Shown: positions 49,191 through 58,042, counted from the first letter of the stretch. The stretch is DNA of 64,000 nucleotides from Microbacterium stercoris (GCF_017592545.1 NZ_JAGFOA010000001.1:471587-535586); one strand, 5' to 3'. Notes: a model not told the origin generated them from the sequence alone. Numbers and translations are program-made.

Positions 49191-49432
49191 CGTCGGCCGC
49201 GCGGACGCTGACGCCGGCTTCCTGGGCGCATCCAGCCGATCGTGATGCCCACCGCGAGCAGCACGGCGAACCAGATCCACATCGGCAGCGTCAGCGTGAT
49301 CCCGAAGAAGATGATCGGCACGCTGTGCACGTTCGAGAAGACGAAGATCAGCGCCGCGGCGGTCAGGACCAGCGACAGGATCAGCCGCGCGCTCCAGAAT
49401 CCGTTCTCCTGTGTGTCGCTCTGCCGTGTCAT
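49187..49432 (-). CDS. LapA-domain small membrane protein
   Basis: An 81-residue protein with two membrane helices (RLILSLVLTAAALIFVFSN and PMWIWFAVLLAVGITIGWM) joined by the loop VHSVPIIFFGITLTL, which is the DUF1049/LapA pattern, and a basic C-terminus. In E. coli LapA works in lipopolysaccharide control; in Gram-positive bacteria the role is unknown. First gene of the operon with the AI-2E family transporter. Confidence 0.82.
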   Translation of the reverse strand: MTRQSDTQENGFWSARLILSLVLTAAALIFVFSNVHSVPIIFFGITLTLPMWIWFAVLLAVGITIGWMRPGSRRQRPRGRR

Positions 49433-49466
49433 GGTGCCTCCTCGCTGGTGGACGACCCGATGGGTG

Positions 49467-50786
49467 TCAGATGGTGTCGAGCTTCGCGTCGATCTCGGGG
49501 AAACGGATCACGCTCAGATCATCGACCACGGTGCCCCGCGCGATGACCGCGAACGGTGCGGCCAGCGTCCGGAGATCGTCGAGGGGGTTTGCCTCCGTCA
49601 GGACGATGTCGGCGGCAAGCCCGGCCGCGATCGTCCCCGTCTCCGTGTCGAGGCCCAGAATCTGCGCGTTCGACTGGGTCGCGGCGTGCAGCGCGCGGGC
49701 CGGGCTGAGCCCGCCGACGCGGACGAGCAGGTCGAGTTCCCGCCAGGTGTTGTAGTGGGTCACGAAGGTCAGCGCCGAGTCGGTGCCCATTCCGAGCGCG
49801 ATGTCGTGCTCGATGGCGGTGCGGATACCCTCGAGCATCTCGTCGAGGACCATGACGGCGTTCGCCTTGTTCACCTCATTGATGCCGGTGACCTCGTTGC
49901 CGAGACGCACCAAGGGAAGGCATGCCTGCAGGGTGGGGATGAGCGCGGATCGACCGTGGAGAGCGCGCGGGTTGTCGTTGAAGAGCGCGATGATCTCGTC
50001 GTTCATCGCCGCGCCGTGCTCGATGGTGTCGACCCCCGCGCGGAGCGCCGCCGCGATGCCCGCCGCGCTCTGCGCATGCGCGGCGACGAGGATGCCGGCC
50101 CCGTGGGCCTCCTCGCAGATCGCCGTCATCTCCTCCTCGGTCATCTCGGGGCGGCCGGCCTGACCGATGGTCTTCGCATCGGTGACGCCACCCGTCGCGG
50201 CGATCTTGATGGCCTTCACGCCGCGCTTGATGTTCTCGCGCACGTTGCGGCGGGCATCCCAGGGGTTGTCGCTGATCAGCGCGATCTGCGGCGCGCCGTG
50301 CCCACCGGTCACCGCCAGGAGGGGGCCGGATGCGAGCAGCCGAGGTCCGACGAGATCGCCGCGATCGATCGCCGCGGCGATCTCCACGCCCTCGTAGCCC
50401 GGGTCGCCGACGCTGCGGATCGTCGTCACTCCGGTCTTCAGCTGCGTGACCACCGCGTCCCTGGTGCGCTTGCGCAGATAGGCGCGCCCCACCGGGCTCT
50501 TCATGAAGATCGACACGAGCTTCTCGGCGCGCTCGCTGAGGAGGATCGGCGGCAGCGGCTTGCCTTCCGAGAACAGGTGCGCGTGCGCGTTGATCATGCC
50601 CGGCATGGCGAAGCGCCCGGTTCCGTCGATGATCCGCGCCCCCGCCGGGATCGCGGCCGCTGAGGCCGCGCCGACGGCGGAGATCCGTCCGCTCGCATCC
50701 GTGACGATCGTCGAGTCGGGCAGCACTGTGCCCTCGCGATCTCCGGTGACGAGGGTGACGTTGCGGATGACGAGCGGAGCAGCCAC
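49467..50786 (-). CDS. Metal-dependent amidohydrolase (imidazolonepropionase/Xaa-Pro dipeptidase-like)
   Basis: A 439-residue amidohydrolase-superfamily enzyme. It has the N- and C-terminal beta-sandwich (LVIRNVTLVTGDREG, ARIIDGTGRFAMPGMI), metal site HxH in NAHAHLF, the carboxylated Lys region KAIKIAATGGV, His in VAAHAQSA and IEHGAAM, and Asp in GMGTDSAL. This residue set marks the subtype with binuclear zinc acting on cyclic amides or Xaa-Pro-type dipeptides. The GTG at 50786 has GAGATGAGATC upstream. No signal peptide. The exact substrate cannot be named. Confidence 0.87.
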   Translation of the reverse strand: MAAPLVIRNVTLVTGDREGTVLPDSTIVTDASGRISAVGAASAAAIPAGARIIDGTGRFAMPGMINAHAHLFSEGKPLPPILLSERAEKLVSIFMKSPVGRAYLRKRTRDAVVTQLKTGVTTIRSVGDPGYEGVEIAAAIDRGDLVGPRLLASGPLLAVTGGHGAPQIALISDNPWDARRNVRENIKRGVKAIKIAATGGVTDAKTIGQAGRPEMTEEEMTAICEEAHGAGILVAAHAQSAAGIAAALRAGVDTIEHGAAMNDEIIALFNDNPRALHGRSALIPTLQACLPLVRLGNEVTGINEVNKANAVMVLDEMLEGIRTAIEHDIALGMGTDSALTFVTHYNTWRELDLLVRVGGLSPARALHAATQSNAQILGLDTETGTIAAGLAADIVLTEANPLDDLRTLAAPFAVIARGTVVDDLSVIRFPEIDAKLDTI

Positions 50787-50880
50787 GTGGATCTCATCTC
50801 TCGTGCGGAGTAGGTGCCCCTCACGCTTACCAGGGCGCAGGTACTCGCGGCAAGACTCTGCGCCGGCGCCGGAGCCGGGC

Positions 50881-51351
50881 TCAGCGGCGGGACCGGGAGG
50901 CTCCTCGCCGGGCACCGAGTCGCGGGCGGTCGCGCCAGGCCGCCGTCGACCACAGGGCGAGGAGCACCAGCAGCGGCTGGAAGAAGAGACGGACGAACCG
51001 CTTCGCGTCGGTGTCGAGCCCGAAGCCGTCCTTGCCGCCGAGCCACTGCGCGATGTTGCCGGGAAAGATCGCGATGAAGAAGAGCGCGACCGCGAGACCG
51101 ACGGGAACCCGGCGGCGGGGAACCGCGATCAGCGCCGCGCCCAGCGCGATCTCGGCGACGCCCGACCCGACCACCACGACGTCGGGGTCCACCGGCAGCA
51201 GCTCCGGCACCTGGTCGCGGAACTCGACTCGCGCGAAGGTGAGGTGTCCGATGCCGGCGAACGCGAGCATCGCGCCGAGCAGGGTCCGCCCGACGGTTCG
51301 GGCCACGTGCGTCTTCGGCCTCGGTGCGAGGAGCTGCCGCCAGACATTCAT
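50881..51351 (-). CDS. DoxX-like membrane protein
   Basis: A 156-residue protein with four hydrophobic segments and the DoxX/DoxD hallmarks: LLGAMLAFAGIGHLTFARVEF at helix 1 and VVVVGSGVAEIALGAALIAV at helix 2. The loop FPGNIAQWLGGKDGFGLDTD and RFVRLFFQPLLVLLALW follow. The start ATG overlaps the MarR stop (ATGA), so it is translationally coupled to the regulator. DoxX proteins are often linked to oxidative or thiol stress; fits the OhrR-like regulator next to it. Confidence 0.82.
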   Translation of the reverse strand: MNVWRQLLAPRPKTHVARTVGRTLLGAMLAFAGIGHLTFARVEFRDQVPELLPVDPDVVVVGSGVAEIALGAALIAVPRRRVPVGLAVALFFIAIFPGNIAQWLGGKDGFGLDTDAKRFVRLFFQPLLVLLALWSTAAWRDRPRLGARRGASRSRR

Positions 51352-51818
51352 CGTGATCCTTCTTTCTGTCGAGCGGATACTTGCGCGCCGTCGCGCACGT
51401 CGTCCATTCCCGCGGTGAGTCGGTGGAGGGCATCGACGAGCCGGAGCGCGGATTCGATGTCGGGCAGTCCCATCCCGCGCGCGATCGCCGCGGGGATGTG
51501 GGCGAGCTCCGCGCGCAGCTCCTGCGCGCGGACGGTCGGGGAGATCATGACCACGCGCTGATCACGCGCGCTGCGGTGGCGCTCGATGAGCCCCTTCTCC
51601 TCGAGCCGCTTCAGCAGCGGGGAGAGGGTGCCCGAGTCGAGCTCGAGCGCTTCGCCCATCGCGTTCACTGACTGCTCTCCTTCGAGCCAGAGCGCGACCA
51701 GCGCGAGGTACTGCGGGTAGCTCAGCGACCAGGGTTCGAGCAGACTCGTATAGGCCCGGGTCGTGGCTCGGCTCGCCGAGTACAACGAGAAGCACACCAT
51801 CTGATCGATCCCTGACAT
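51348..51818 (-). CDS. OhrR-like MarR-family regulator
   Basis: A 156-residue winged-helix regulator. The N-terminus MSGIDQMVCFSLYSASRATTRAY with Cys9 and the PWSLSYPQYLALVALW stretch match the organic-peroxide sensor OhrR, where the N-terminal Cys is oxidised and the repressor is released. The wing helix is at residues 70-100 (SGTLSPLLKRLEEKGLIERH). ATG at 51818 is chosen over an earlier in-frame ATG that would run into the operator. It is divergent from a quinone-oxidoreductase-like gene and coupled to doxX. An operator like the OhrR consensus lies between. Confidence 0.88.
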   Translation of the reverse strand: MSGIDQMVCFSLYSASRATTRAYTSLLEPWSLSYPQYLALVALWLEGEQSVNAMGEALELDSGTLSPLLKRLEEKGLIERHRSARDQRVVMISPTVRAQELRAELAHIPAAIARGMGLPDIESALRLVDALHRLTAGMDDVRDGAQVSARQKEGSR

Positions 51819-51833
51819 CCGGGTAGTGTTGCA

Positions 51834-51853
51834 CGCAATTAGATTGTGCACAA
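51834..51853. promoter_or_regulatory. OhrR/MarR-type operator with overlapping palindrome
   Basis: CGCAATTAGATTGTG (51834-51848) matches 11 of 15 positions of the Bacillus OhrR box TACAATTAAATTGTA. The perfect palindrome TTGTGCACAA (51844-51853) overlaps it. Both lie between the divergent starts at 51818 and 51887. Confidence 0.6.
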
Positions 51854-51886
51854 CTAAGTTTGTTGGCAGAGGAAGGGCAGGTCCAC

Positions 51887-52864
51887 ATGAAGGCACTCAT
51901 CCACGACGCATTCGGCGATCCCGCGGAGGTGCTCGCGGTCGAGGACATGCCCACACCGCAGCCCGCGCCGGGGGAGGTGCGGGTGCGCCTCAGCCTCTCG
52001 CCCATCCACAATCACGACCTCTGGACCGTGCGCGGCACCTACGGTTACAAGCCCGACCTGCCCGCTCGCGCCGGCACGGAGGCGGTCGGCGTGATCAACG
52101 CGCTCGGTGAGGGGGTGGACCACCTGGAGGTCGGTCAGCGCGTCGCAACGGGCGGCACCTTCGGCGTGTGGGCTGAGCAGTTCGTCGCGAAGGCCGCATC
52201 CCTCATCCCGGTCCCGGACACGATGAGCGACGAGGTCGCCGCGCAGCTCGTCGCGATGCCCTTCTCGGCCATCAGCCTCCTCGACTCGCTGGGGCTGGAG
52301 GAGGGCGCCTGGATGATCCAGAACGCCGCGAACGGCGCCGTGGGGCGTCTTGTCGCCCAGCTCGCGGAGGGTCGCGGCATCAACGTCGTGGGGCTCGTGC
52401 GGCGCGCCGATGGCGTCGCCGAGCTCGAGGCCCAGGGCATCGGGCGCATCGTCGCGACGGACTCTGAGGGCTGGCGGGATCAGGTGACCGAGATCACCGG
52501 GGGCGCGCCGATCCGGGTCGGCGTCGATTCGGTGGGCGGATCTTCCAGCGGCGACGTGATGTCGCTGCTCGCCGAGAACGGCACTCTCGTCGTCTTCGGG
52601 GCGATGGCCTCGCCGACGATGGAGATCGGCTCGGGCGACGTCATCTTCCGGCAGGCCACGGTGCGCGGGTTCTGGGGCAGCAAGGTGAGCGCCGCGATGT
52701 CGGCGGAGGACCGGGGGCGCCTGATGCAGGAGCTCCTGACGCGCCTCGCCGACGGGACGATCACCCTGCCCGTGGAGGCCGTCTATCCGTTCGCGGAGAT
52801 CGCGACGGCGGCGCGGGCGAACTTCGCGCCGGGCCGCGCGGGCAAGATCCTCCTGCGCCCCTGA
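51887..52864 (+). CDS. Zinc-independent quinone-oxidoreductase-like MDR protein
   Basis: A 325-residue medium-chain dehydrogenase/reductase. It has the GroES-like start MKALIHDAFGDPAEVL, the SPIHNHDLWTVRGTYGYKP region, and a Rossmann fold with NAANGAVGRLVAQLAEG (AxxGxVG nucleotide loop). The catalytic and structural zinc cysteines of alcohol dehydrogenases are absent, so a zinc-independent NADPH:quinone or enoyl reductase-like activity is likely. The ATG at 51887 has GGGCAGG upstream; an earlier ATG would place the operator in the leader. Divergent from the OhrR-like gene and probably induced under peroxide or electrophile stress. Confidence 0.85.
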   Translation: MKALIHDAFGDPAEVLAVEDMPTPQPAPGEVRVRLSLSPIHNHDLWTVRGTYGYKPDLPARAGTEAVGVINALGEGVDHLEVGQRVATGGTFGVWAEQFVAKAASLIPVPDTMSDEVAAQLVAMPFSAISLLDSLGLEEGAWMIQNAANGAVGRLVAQLAEGRGINVVGLVRRADGVAELEAQGIGRIVATDSEGWRDQVTEITGGAPIRVGVDSVGGSSSGDVMSLLAENGTLVVFGAMASPTMEIGSGDVIFRQATVRGFWGSKVSAAMSAEDRGRLMQELLTRLADGTITLPVEAVYPFAEIATAARANFAPGRAGKILLRP

Positions 52865-52888
52865 CGCGCGGGATGTCGCCCGGAGCGA

Positions 52889-52924
52889 CACCGCCCCGCC
52901 CCGCCGAAGCGGGACGGGGCGGTG
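52889..52924. terminator. Bidirectional terminator between the MDR gene and the phosphatase
   Basis: A 16-pair stem with one mismatch (CACCGCCCCG...CGGGGCGGTG) and a CGAA loop, between convergent stops at 52864 and 52931. Confidence 0.8.
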
Positions 52925-52930
52925 ATCCGC

Positions 52931-54085
52931 TCAATCGCGCGTGATCGCGATGACGGTCACGTCGTCCTCGGCCCGGTGGGACCGTGCTCGTCGGATGGCC
53001 TCGCCGACGGCGTCGGCGGGACCGTGCCGTCGCAGGGTGGTCGCCACGTCGCCGAACGGATCCTCGGGGTCCAGAACGTCGAGAAGACCATCACTGCAGC
53101 AGACGAGCGAATCGCCGGGCATCAGCCGGGCGGTGGCGGCGGTGCGCGCCTCTCCGAACCCCATGCCCAGCGGCAGGGCCGGCATGCGCAGCCGCTCCCA
53201 GGAGCCGTCGGCGCGGAAGACGAACGCCAGGCTGTGCCCGGCATCGACGAAGGTCACCTCTCCGCTGTCAGGGTCCAGTTCCGCGTGGAATGCGGTCACG
53301 AACATGTCGAGATCGCGCAGGTCGGACTCGAGGAGACGGTCGAGCTGCTCGATGGCGGTCGCGAGCGGTCGTTCCGGCGCTGTGCGAAGGGCCGCTCTGG
53401 CCGCTGCCGCGACGATCGCCGGACCGGTGCCCTTGCCCATCACATCGGCGAGCGTGAGCCGCAGTCGGTCGTTGTGCAGGAACAGGTCGTAGAAGTCGCC
53501 GGCGAGCTCACCCGCCGGCTTCGTCTGCGCCGCGATGGTGTACCCCGGGAGCGAGGGGATCGTGTGAGGGGCGAGCGCCCGCTGCACGATCGCGGCCAGT
53601 GCCACTTCGCCCTCGCGCGTGATCTCCTTCTGTACCCAGGCCGCGAGCTCCTCCAGCAGCTCCCGCTGGCGCTGCGACAGCACCCGCGGCTTGGTGTCGA
53701 GGATGCACAGCGTGCCGATCTTCTCGCCGCCGGGAGCCTGCAGCGGGTGTCCCGCGTAGAACCGGAGGTGAGGATCGCCGACGACGAAGGGATTCGACGC
53801 GAATTGCGGGTCGGCCTCCGCGTTCTCCACGACCAGGGTGCCCGGCTGGCGGATCGTCGCATCGCAGAACGCGTCCTCGCGAGGCGCCTCGCGTCCGCCG
53901 AGCCCGATCTCGGACATGCGCCACTGACGATCGCGGTCGAGCAGAGTCACGCTCACCATGGGCACGTCGAACAGCTCCTGTGCCAGCTTCGTGATGCGAT
54001 CGACCCGCTCGTCGCGCGGCTGATCGAGCAGATCGAGGGCATCGAGCGCGCGCTGCCGACCGACCTCGTCCGAGGTCGCGAGCAT
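52931..54085 (-). CDS. GAF-domain SpoIIE-type protein phosphatase
   Basis: A 384-residue cytoplasmic protein. Residues 1-160 are a GAF sensor domain (VSVTLLDRDRQWRMSEIG, FCDATIRQPGTLVV, FYAGHPLQAPGGEKIGTLC). Residues 175-384 are a PP2C-like SpoIIE phosphatase with metal ligands in GELAGDFYDLF, ADVMGKGTGPA, VDAGHSLAFVF, LVCCSDGLLDVL and AEDDVTVIAI. Such enzymes dephosphorylate anti-anti-sigma proteins in partner-switching networks. The start ATG overlaps the lipoprotein stop (ATGA). It lies in the same-strand series after sigK and rskA, suggesting a further signalling layer. Confidence 0.87.
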   Translation of the reverse strand: MLATSDEVGRQRALDALDLLDQPRDERVDRITKLAQELFDVPMVSVTLLDRDRQWRMSEIGLGGREAPREDAFCDATIRQPGTLVVENAEADPQFASNPFVVGDPHLRFYAGHPLQAPGGEKIGTLCILDTKPRVLSQRQRELLEELAAWVQKEITREGEVALAAIVQRALAPHTIPSLPGYTIAAQTKPAGELAGDFYDLFLHNDRLRLTLADVMGKGTGPAIVAAAARAALRTAPERPLATAIEQLDRLLESDLRDLDMFVTAFHAELDPDSGEVTFVDAGHSLAFVFRADGSWERLRMPALPLGMGFGEARTAATARLMPGDSLVCCSDGLLDVLDPEDPFGDVATTLRRHGPADAVGEAIRRARSHRAEDDVTVIAITRD

Positions 54086-54816
54086 CAGCGCACCTGAAGG
54101 GTGCCGTCGAGCGCGCCGCCGACGAGGGTGAGCGTGAACGGCACGTCGTCGTCGATGCGGTCCTCGCCGAACTCGATGATCGTGCCGCGCGGAGCCATGT
54201 CCATGGTGCAGGGCCCGGTGGCCTTCTCCGCGAACGTGACGGTGCCCTCGCTGCCGGATCCCTCGACCGACTCGACCACGGGCGGGCAGGTCGACGAGCC
54301 CCAGGTCAGCAGCACAAGCCCGTCATCGTCGAACCAGCCTGCGGACGGCACAAAATCAGTGGTCGTGCCGGGGGTTCCCGTCGCCTCCGGCTGCGGGTCG
54401 AGGTCGATGTCCTCGCTCACCTGGCCGTAGCTCACCTGGAGCACGATCTCCTTGGTCGGGTCGACGCCTTCGGGCAGCGCGCCGATGCTCGCGCGGGGCG
54501 CGAGATCGGCGGTGCAGGCGGTGTCCTCCGCCTGGGTGTCGGCGAGGGTGACCGAGACGGTCTGACCGTCTGCGCTCACGTTGGTCACCTGCGGGATGCA
54601 CGTCGAGGATCCCCAGCTCACGATGCCGAACATACGACCCTCGTCGAGTAGGGCGGCCTCCAGATCGTCGCGGTCGTCGTCGGGCGTCGCGGTGCCCGCC
54701 GGGGGAGCGGAGGTGGCGCCGGGCGTCTCGCTGCCGACACCGGAGGCGCATCCCGCGACGAGGAGCGCGAGGGCGAGCGTGGAAGAGGCCGTGAGGAGGA
54801 GTCTGCGAAGCGCCAT
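54085..54816 (-). CDS. Lipoprotein with two internal WGSSTC repeats
   Basis: About 243 residues with a lipoprotein signal (ALALLVAGCASG; lipobox VAGC). The mature part has two similar units: FGIVSWGSSTCIPQVTNV...ACTADLAPRASIG and LVLLTWGSSTCPPVVESV...PCTMDMAPRGTII. Each has a WGSSTC-P strand and a later Cys, suggesting one disulfide per repeat. I do not know a named family. TACTGT-N7 favours ATG 54816; GTG at 54825 would give three more residues. It is coupled by ATGA to the phosphatase gene. Confidence 0.75.
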   Translation of the reverse strand: MALRRLLLTASSTLALALLVAGCASGVGSETPGATSAPPAGTATPDDDRDDLEAALLDEGRMFGIVSWGSSTCIPQVTNVSADGQTVSVTLADTQAEDTACTADLAPRASIGALPEGVDPTKEIVLQVSYGQVSEDIDLDPQPEATGTPGTTTDFVPSAGWFDDDGLVLLTWGSSTCPPVVESVEGSGSEGTVTFAEKATGPCTMDMAPRGTIIEFGEDRIDDDVPFTLTLVGGALDGTLQVR

Positions 54817-54823
54817 GTGCCTC

Positions 54824-54829
54824 ACAGTA
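54824..54829 (-). promoter_or_regulatory. Leaderless-type -10 hexamer TACTGT before the repeat lipoprotein
   Basis: Minus-strand TACTGT, seven bases, then ATG at 54816. The lipoprotein-phosphatase pair therefore may have its own promoter in addition to read-through from rskA. Confidence 0.5.
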
Positions 54830-54861
54830 GCGACCGTGCGGACGTTTTCAACCGCGGCGGA

Positions 54862-55626
54862 TCACTCGGTCGGGATCGCCACGATGGGGTCGGTGCTCGG
54901 GCGGCCATCGGGGGAGCCGCCGTGCGGTTCGACGGTGACCGCGATCACGTCGCCGGGGCGCATCCCCTCTTCCAGGAGCGCCGTCGTGGTCTCGGCGGAC
55001 GCGTCGAACACGCCGGCCGGGATCGCCTCGTCGCCGCGCACGTACCAGAGCTCGAACTGGCGATCCTCGGCGATCTCCGGCAGGTCGCGGGAGACGAGCA
55101 CAGCGGCACCGAGCTCGACCGACCAGTGAAGCGTGGCGTCGCCGCCGCCGGCGACCTCTGCGCCCGCACTGCGCGCGTCGGGAGCGCTCTCGATGCGGTC
55201 GAGCGCCACGACGGCAGCCGGCCGGGTGAGGGACTGCGTGGCGATGATCGCCGCCGCGCCGCCTCCGCCCAGGAGGACAAGGGATGCCGCGAGCGCGAAC
55301 CATGCCCGCGGACCCCATGCTCGGCGCGTCGGCTCGCCGGGCGCGGTGCCCTCGCCGGCGGCTTCGGGCGAGCGGCTCTCCGCGGTCGACGCGGTGTGCT
55401 GCGGCGTGGCGGCGATACGCGCCAGCAGCTCTGCCCGGATCCGGTCCGGAGGAGTCACGGGTGAGGTCGCGTCCGCGAGCAGGGCGGCGGTCTCGGTGTC
55501 GGCTTCGGCGAGGTCGGCGCGAGTGGCGTCCGCGGAGACGGCGTCGCGATACGCGCGCTCGTCTTCGGGGCTGAGCGCGTTCAGCGCGTGGCCCGCGGCC
55601 AGCTCTTCGAAGTCCCGTTCCCTCAT
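54862..55626 (-). CDS. rskA: Anti-sigma factor RskA
   Basis: A 254-residue single-pass membrane protein. Its cytoplasmic N-terminal anti-sigma domain begins MRERDFEELAAGHALNALSPEDERAYRDAV, one helix spans about residues 107-127, and the extracytoplasmic RskA domain follows (LHWSVELGAAVLVSRDLPEIAEDRQFELWYV). RskA holds SigK at the membrane until cut by regulated proteolysis. Start ATG overlaps the sigK stop (ATGA), the normal arrangement for a sigma/anti-sigma pair. Confidence 0.9.
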   Translation of the reverse strand: MRERDFEELAAGHALNALSPEDERAYRDAVSADATRADLAEADTETAALLADATSPVTPPDRIRAELLARIAATPQHTASTAESRSPEAAGEGTAPGEPTRRAWGPRAWFALAASLVLLGGGGAAAIIATQSLTRPAAVVALDRIESAPDARSAGAEVAGGGDATLHWSVELGAAVLVSRDLPEIAEDRQFELWYVRGDEAIPAGVFDASAETTTALLEEGMRPGDVIAVTVEPHGGSPDGRPSTDPIVAIPTE

Positions 55627-56222
55627 GTCCTCACCCCCAGCTCTGCTCTCAGGCGCGACAGGCCGTCGCGCATCCTCGTCTTGATGGTCCCGAGCGGCGT
55701 GCTGACGAGGGCCGCGATCTCGCTCTGAGAGTAACCGCCGTAGTACGCCAGCACGATCGCCTCACGCTGCGCATGAGGCAGCGCCCGCAGCCCTTCGACC
55801 ACGCGCTGCGCGTCCATCCGCAGCTCGATGTCCTCCGCGACGCCGTCGAACGCCACTTCGAGATCTCGCATTCCGATCCGAGCATCGCGATCGGTGCTCG
55901 CCTGGGAGGCTCTGACCCGGTCGACGGCTCGCCGGTGGGCGATGGTCAGGATCCACGATCTTCCCTGCCCCTTGTTCGGAGCGAACCGCCCGGCGGATTG
56001 CCAGATCTCCAGGAAGACCTCCTGGAGCACCTCCTCGCTCTGCGACCGATCCACGAGGACGCGCAGGATGAGTCCGAAGACACGGGAGGAGAGCATGTCG
56101 TACAGCCGCGCGAAGGCGCCCTGGTCGCCTTCCGCGATCTGCGTGAGCAGGAGCGCGACGTGATCGACCGAGGGACCGTCCTCGCTCACCTCGACGCCGT
56201 CGATCCCCATGTCCATCAGCAT
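55623..56222 (-). CDS. sigK: ECF sigma factor SigK
   Basis: A 199-residue sigma factor. It has region 2 (FARLYDMLSSRVFGLILRVLVDRSQSEEVLQEVFLEIW) and region 4 (LPHAQREAIVLAYYGGYSQSEIAALVSTPLGTIKTRM) and no extra domains, and its partner is RskA. Both fit SigK. Three close in-frame ATG codons make the start uncertain by up to four residues. It starts 40 bases after the dipZ stop on the same strand, so it is probably transcribed from the dipZ promoter as well. Confidence 0.88.
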   Translation of the reverse strand: MLMDMGIDGVEVSEDGPSVDHVALLLTQIAEGDQGAFARLYDMLSSRVFGLILRVLVDRSQSEEVLQEVFLEIWQSAGRFAPNKGQGRSWILTIAHRRAVDRVRASQASTDRDARIGMRDLEVAFDGVAEDIELRMDAQRVVEGLRALPHAQREAIVLAYYGGYSQSEIAALVSTPLGTIKTRMRDGLSRLRAELGVRT

Positions 56223-56262
56223 GCCCTACTCACCGCCCTCCGGCCGTCCTCGCCCCTCCCGG

Positions 56263-57984
56263 TCATCCGAACGTGAACGAGTACACCTCGACGCCGGGCG
56301 ACACCTGCACCTCCAGTGCGCCCTGCTCCCGTGCCTCGCCGTCGCGCAGCGCGTACGAGCGCGGCGTGCCGGAGACGGTGATCTCACGGGTCTCCACCCC
56401 GTCACCGGACACGGTCACCGTGCCCTCGCCGGCGAGCACCATCCGCACCTCCCGGGCCCGGTATTCCAGACGCACGCGAGCCGAGGGCTCCGTCGGGGTC
56501 GCGTACTGCGTCTCCACCGACCACCCACCCGAGAGCGCGAAGGTGTCCTTCGCCTGCCGGGCGGGGAATCCGTAATCCGCCTCGCCCCGCCGATAGGGCT
56601 CGGGGCCCGCGAAGTTGACGTCCTTGGCCGATCCCAGGAAGGTCTCACGTGTGGTGCTGCCCACGTCCGGCGTGGCGTCCGCGACCTCGGTCTGCGGCGG
56701 GAGCGCGACATCCGGATCCGCGTCGACCAGGAGCTCGCGGATCATCTTCTCGGTCGCGGCGTAGTTTCCCTCGCCGAAGGAGATGTGGCGCACGGTGCCT
56801 TCGGCGTCCACGAGGTAGTGAGCGGGCCAGTACCGGTTGCGGTAGTTGGTCCACGTCGCCAGACGGTTGTCGAGCGCGACGGGGTACTCGATGCCGAACC
56901 CTTCGGCGCCGGCGGCGACATTGGCCTCGCTCTTCTCGAAGGCGTACTCCGGCGAGTGCACGCCGATCACCTGCAGGCCGGCCTCGCGATAGGTCTCATC
57001 CCAGGCGACGACGTGCGGGATGCTCCGCTGGCAGTTGATGCAGGAATAGGCCCAGAAGTCGATGAGCACCACGGATCCGCGCAGCTCGTCGAGTGTGAGA
57101 GGGGCGCCGCCCGGTGTGTTCAGCCAGGAGTCGATTCCCTTCAGCGCCGGGGCGGTGCCGCAGGACTCGAGCTGCTCGGCACCGTTCGTGCACTGATCGA
57201 GATCCTTGTTCTCCTCGGTCACCAGGCCGCCGAGGTCGAGGGCCTCCTGTACCGCCTCGTCTTCGGCGAGCGGACGCTGCAGCGCCTGGGTGTAGTCGGG
57301 CACCAGGCGCTGCAGCGCGGCCGGCACGTCGAACGCCAGGCCGACGGCGAGAGCGAGCATGGCGATTCCCGCGGCGATGCGCAGGCCGCGCTCGCGGGTG
57401 CGGAAGGCCCGGATGCGCTCGATCACGCTGCGCCCGGCGAGGGCGAAGCCCAGCAGCGGCACCGCGACCCCGAGAGCGAACGCCGTCGTGAGCACCACGG
57501 TCTCGGCTCCGATGCGGCCGGTCGATCCGGCCACGATGATGGCCGCGAGCACCGGGCCGGCGCAGGGCACGAACACCGCGCCGAGGGCGAGACCGACTCC
57601 GAAACCGCCGCCGCGATTGGCGACCTCGCGTTGGGGGATCCACTGGAAGGGGCGCTCGAGCAGGCGCTCGACCGCCGGGATGATCAGGCCGATGCCGATC
57701 AGCAGCAGCACGGCGATGCCGAGCCACCGCACCACATCCTGAGGCAGCCCCAGAGCGCCCAGGAGGAGCGATCCGAACAGCGTCACGATCGTGAAGCTCG
57801 TGATGAGTCCGAGGATCACGAGGAAGGGCCGGGCACGCGAGGCCGGCCGCGGGTCGCCCGATCCGCCCTCGAACCGCGCCGACTGGGCGCCGGCCGTGAG
57901 GAACACAACCGGGAGAACCGGGAGGATGCACGGCGAGATGCCGGTGATCAGCCCTCCCAGAAAGCCGATGATCGCAAGTGTCAT
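56263..57984 (-). CDS. dipZ: DipZ: CcdA-type disulfide reductase fused to an extracytoplasmic thioredoxin domain
   Basis: A 573-residue protein. The N-terminal half is a CcdA/DsbD-beta-like six-helix module with the Cys pair in [15 protein letters not shown] and [13 protein letters not shown] thioredoxin-like domain from about residue 270 has active-site [13 protein letters not shown]-terminal beta domain (from about 450) completes the DipZ architecture. It moves electrons from cytoplasmic thioredoxin to exported proteins. The ATG at 57984 has AAGGAG upstream. In M. tuberculosis dipZ lies between the fasciclin genes mpt83 and mpt70 and is a SigK target; here it precedes sigK. Confidence 0.92.
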   Translation of the reverse strand: MTLAIIGFLGGLITGISPCILPVLPVVFLTAGAQSARFEGGSGDPRPASRARPFLVILGLITSFTIVTLFGSLLLGALGLPQDVVRWLGIAVLLLIGIGLIIPAVERLLERPFQWIPQREVANRGGGFGVGLALGAVFVPCAGPVLAAIIVAGSTGRIGAETVVLTTAFALGVAVPLLGFALAGRSVIERIRAFRTRERGLRIAAGIAMLALAVGLAFDVPAALQRLVPDYTQALQRPLAEDEAVQEALDLGGLVTEENKDLDQCTNGAEQLESCGTAPALKGIDSWLNTPGGAPLTLDELRGSVVLIDFWAYSCINCQRSIPHVVAWDETYREAGLQVIGVHSPEYAFEKSEANVAAGAEGFGIEYPVALDNRLATWTNYRNRYWPAHYLVDAEGTVRHISFGEGNYAATEKMIRELLVDADPDVALPPQTEVADATPDVGSTTRETFLGSAKDVNFAGPEPYRRGEADYGFPARQAKDTFALSGGWSVETQYATPTEPSARVRLEYRAREVRMVLAGEGTVTVSGDGVETREITVSGTPRSYALRDGEAREQGALEVQVSPGVEVYSFTFG

Positions 57985-58015
57985 GGGAACTCCTTCTTCG
58001 TTCTCGTCGTCTCTG

Positions 58016-58042
58016 GTTCGGCGCCGACTCCCAACCGGTTTG
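58016..58042 (-). promoter_or_regulatory. Candidate SigK promoter for dipZ-sigK-rskA
   Basis: Minus-strand CAAACC (58037-58042), 15 bases, CCGAAC (58016-58021), about 31 bases before the dipZ start. The recalled M. tuberculosis SigK consensus is CCATCC / CCGAAT, so the -10 matches 5 of 6. Confidence 0.55.
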
